Positions 23,334 through 24,266 of a stretch of DNA of 24,266 bases are shown here, piece by piece (position 1 is the stretch's first letter; the number at the start of each line of letters is the position of its first letter). Position numbers and translations under genes: made by a program. The notes beneath the pieces are model-generated. The model was not told where the DNA came from and ran no database searches. It saw only the letters and a program-made list of their open reading frames with translations. The stretch covers positions 1 to 24,266 of the forward strand of contig JAGWML010000017.1 of NCBI GenBank assembly GCA_028873155.1, written 5' to 3'. This stretch comes from Acidobacteriota bacterium (GTDB taxonomy: Bacteria; Acidobacteriota; Terriglobia; Terriglobales; Acidobacteriaceae).

Positions 23334-24266
23334 CTACGGTACCGGCAGATATGTCAGGGATGCTGCACCGAGAGCAACCTGCGAGAATAGCTGCGTGTAA
23401 TCGAGCGCTCCACGCAGCGGCGAAGGCTTGAATGTCTTCTCCGGAACCACGATCGTATCGCCAGGATTCATGCGTAGATTCTCAAAGTCGTTGCCCCACA
23501 GGCCTTTGGCCGCTCCGTAGCTCACAACCTCTCCGTCGGCGCGAATGACGAACTCGCGCTTTCTGTCCGCTTCCTTCGTCGCACCGCCCGCCTGCTGCAA
23601 ATAGGTGCCGACTCTTTTGCTGCGCTCATAGAGGAAGGAATTCTGGTCGTATACCGCGCCGACCACATTGACGTTCTCCGGAACAGACGGAATGATGAAT
23701 ACGTCGCCGTCCTCCAGTGCGAGGTTCGGAATACTGTCCACGCCGCTGCTTCCGGGTTTGAACTGCAGCACAATACGTCCCGTCGCCCTGACCTGGCGTA
23801 GCCGGTTCAGCAGCTCCTGTTCACTGGCTGCTGCCTGCCGTCCCGTTGCCGTGTCCTGCGACACGGACGATGAGGCCGCGATGGCGAGATTACTGTGTTG
23901 GATCCGGACATCGAGATTCTGCACATATTCGTCCATTCGCGCCTGCTGCATCTCACGCGTCGATTCCCGCGTGAACTCCGATCCGAACAGATATGCGTTC
24001 GTGGTAACGCCACCCGCGCGCTTCACTACATCGCGCAATGTCTCGCCCGGCTTTACGGAGTACACGCCGGCATGCGCAAACTCTCCTTCCAGCCGCACGT
24101 ACTTCGTCTGCTCGCCCAGCGGAATGCGAATGTCCGCCTCGGAGAAGATCGTCACCACGTCTCCTGGTTCGAGAGCCACATCCTGCGCGGCGTCATGGTC
24201 CAGAACCAGCTTGCCCAGATCAAACGGAATCAGTCTCGTCTTCAGCGTGCTTGATTCAATGCGCTC
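23334..24266 (-). CDS. SLBB-domain polysaccharide export protein (Wza-like), N-terminus cut by window edge
   Basis: The C-terminal 310 residues are present. The frame is open to the window edge; an internal GTG at 24179 is not the true start, because the upstream KTRLIPFDLGKLVLDHDAAQ continues the fold. Three SLBB-like units are visible: LEPGDVVTIFSEADIRIP with VRLEGEFAHAGVYSVKPGETLRDVVKRAGGVT, a middle LEDGDVFIIPSVPENVNVVGAVY unit with YLQQAGGAT, and a final MNPGDTIVVPEK. Such proteins form outer-membrane channels or adaptors for capsule/EPS export. The last ~30 residues (SPLRGALDYTQLFSQVALGAASL) are weakly hydrophobic. No neighbour from the export locus is inside the window. Confidence 0.88.
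   Translation of the reverse strand, partial: ERIESSTLKTRLIPFDLGKLVLDHDAAQDVALEPGDVVTIFSEADIRIPLGEQTKYVRLEGEFAHAGVYSVKPGETLRDVVKRAGGVTTNAYLFGSEFTRESTREMQQARMDEYVQNLDVRIQHSNLAIAASSSVSQDTATGRQAAASEQELLNRLRQVRATGRIVLQFKPGSSGVDSIPNLALEDGDVFIIPSVPENVNVVGAVYDQNSFLYERSKRVGTYLQQAGGATKEADRKREFVIRADGEVVSYGAAKGLWGNDFENLRMNPGDTIVVPEKTFKPSPLRGALDYTQLFSQVALGAASLTYLPVP

Overview
The window looks like chromosomal DNA from an Acidobacteriota bacterium, probably class Terriglobia. This is an inference from protein style and gene order: high GC, frequent TTG starts, a complex III plus caa3-type oxidase operon, a BlaI/BlaR1 pair, an HtrA protease and an SLBB exporter. No rRNA, tRNA, CRISPR array, IS element or phage gene was seen. 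Every supported gene is on the minus strand, so the layout reads from high to low coordinates.

Right end (24266 to 23334): the C-terminal part of an SLBB-type polysaccharide export protein, closed by a strong hairpin terminator (23272-23309). About 600 bases without a recognisable gene follow.

22661 to 14510: one tightly packed respiratory operon. In transcription order it holds ctaC (subunit II fused to cytochrome c), ctaD, ctaE, an uncharacterised multi-spanning membrane protein, a diheme cytochrome c lipoprotein, a Rieske protein, a cytochrome b fused to a C-terminal cytochrome c, and ctaG. There is no separate cytochrome c1 or small soluble cytochrome c. Four c-type haem sites sit on tethered proteins instead, which suggests direct quinol-to-oxygen electron wiring.

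14364 to 10835: a blaI-blaR1-htrA operon with a palindromic candidate operator before blaI, a close copy of it inside the start of htrA, and a 12-bp perfect terminator stem after htrA.

10609 to 7338: a siroheme-dependent nitrite/sulfite reductase and its cofactor enzyme CysG. The leader in front of the reductase is the most interesting part of the window. It carries a probably leaderless 17-codon ORF (MQISTCCRLCMPPRAHR), then a terminator-like hairpin with a U-rich tail and mutually exclusive alternative pairings. This is the architecture of a cysteine-responsive transcription attenuator, and it favours sulfite as the enzyme's substrate.

7231 to 4886: a secreted GH44 glycanase lipoprotein, standing alone.

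4795 to 1: a run of mtnP (MTA phosphorylase), a PfkB kinase, a GT-C membrane glycosyltransferase, an MgtC/SapB protein and dapF (cut by the window edge). The genes overlap or nearly overlap and three of them start with TTG. The DapF has Ser where the first catalytic Cys is expected.
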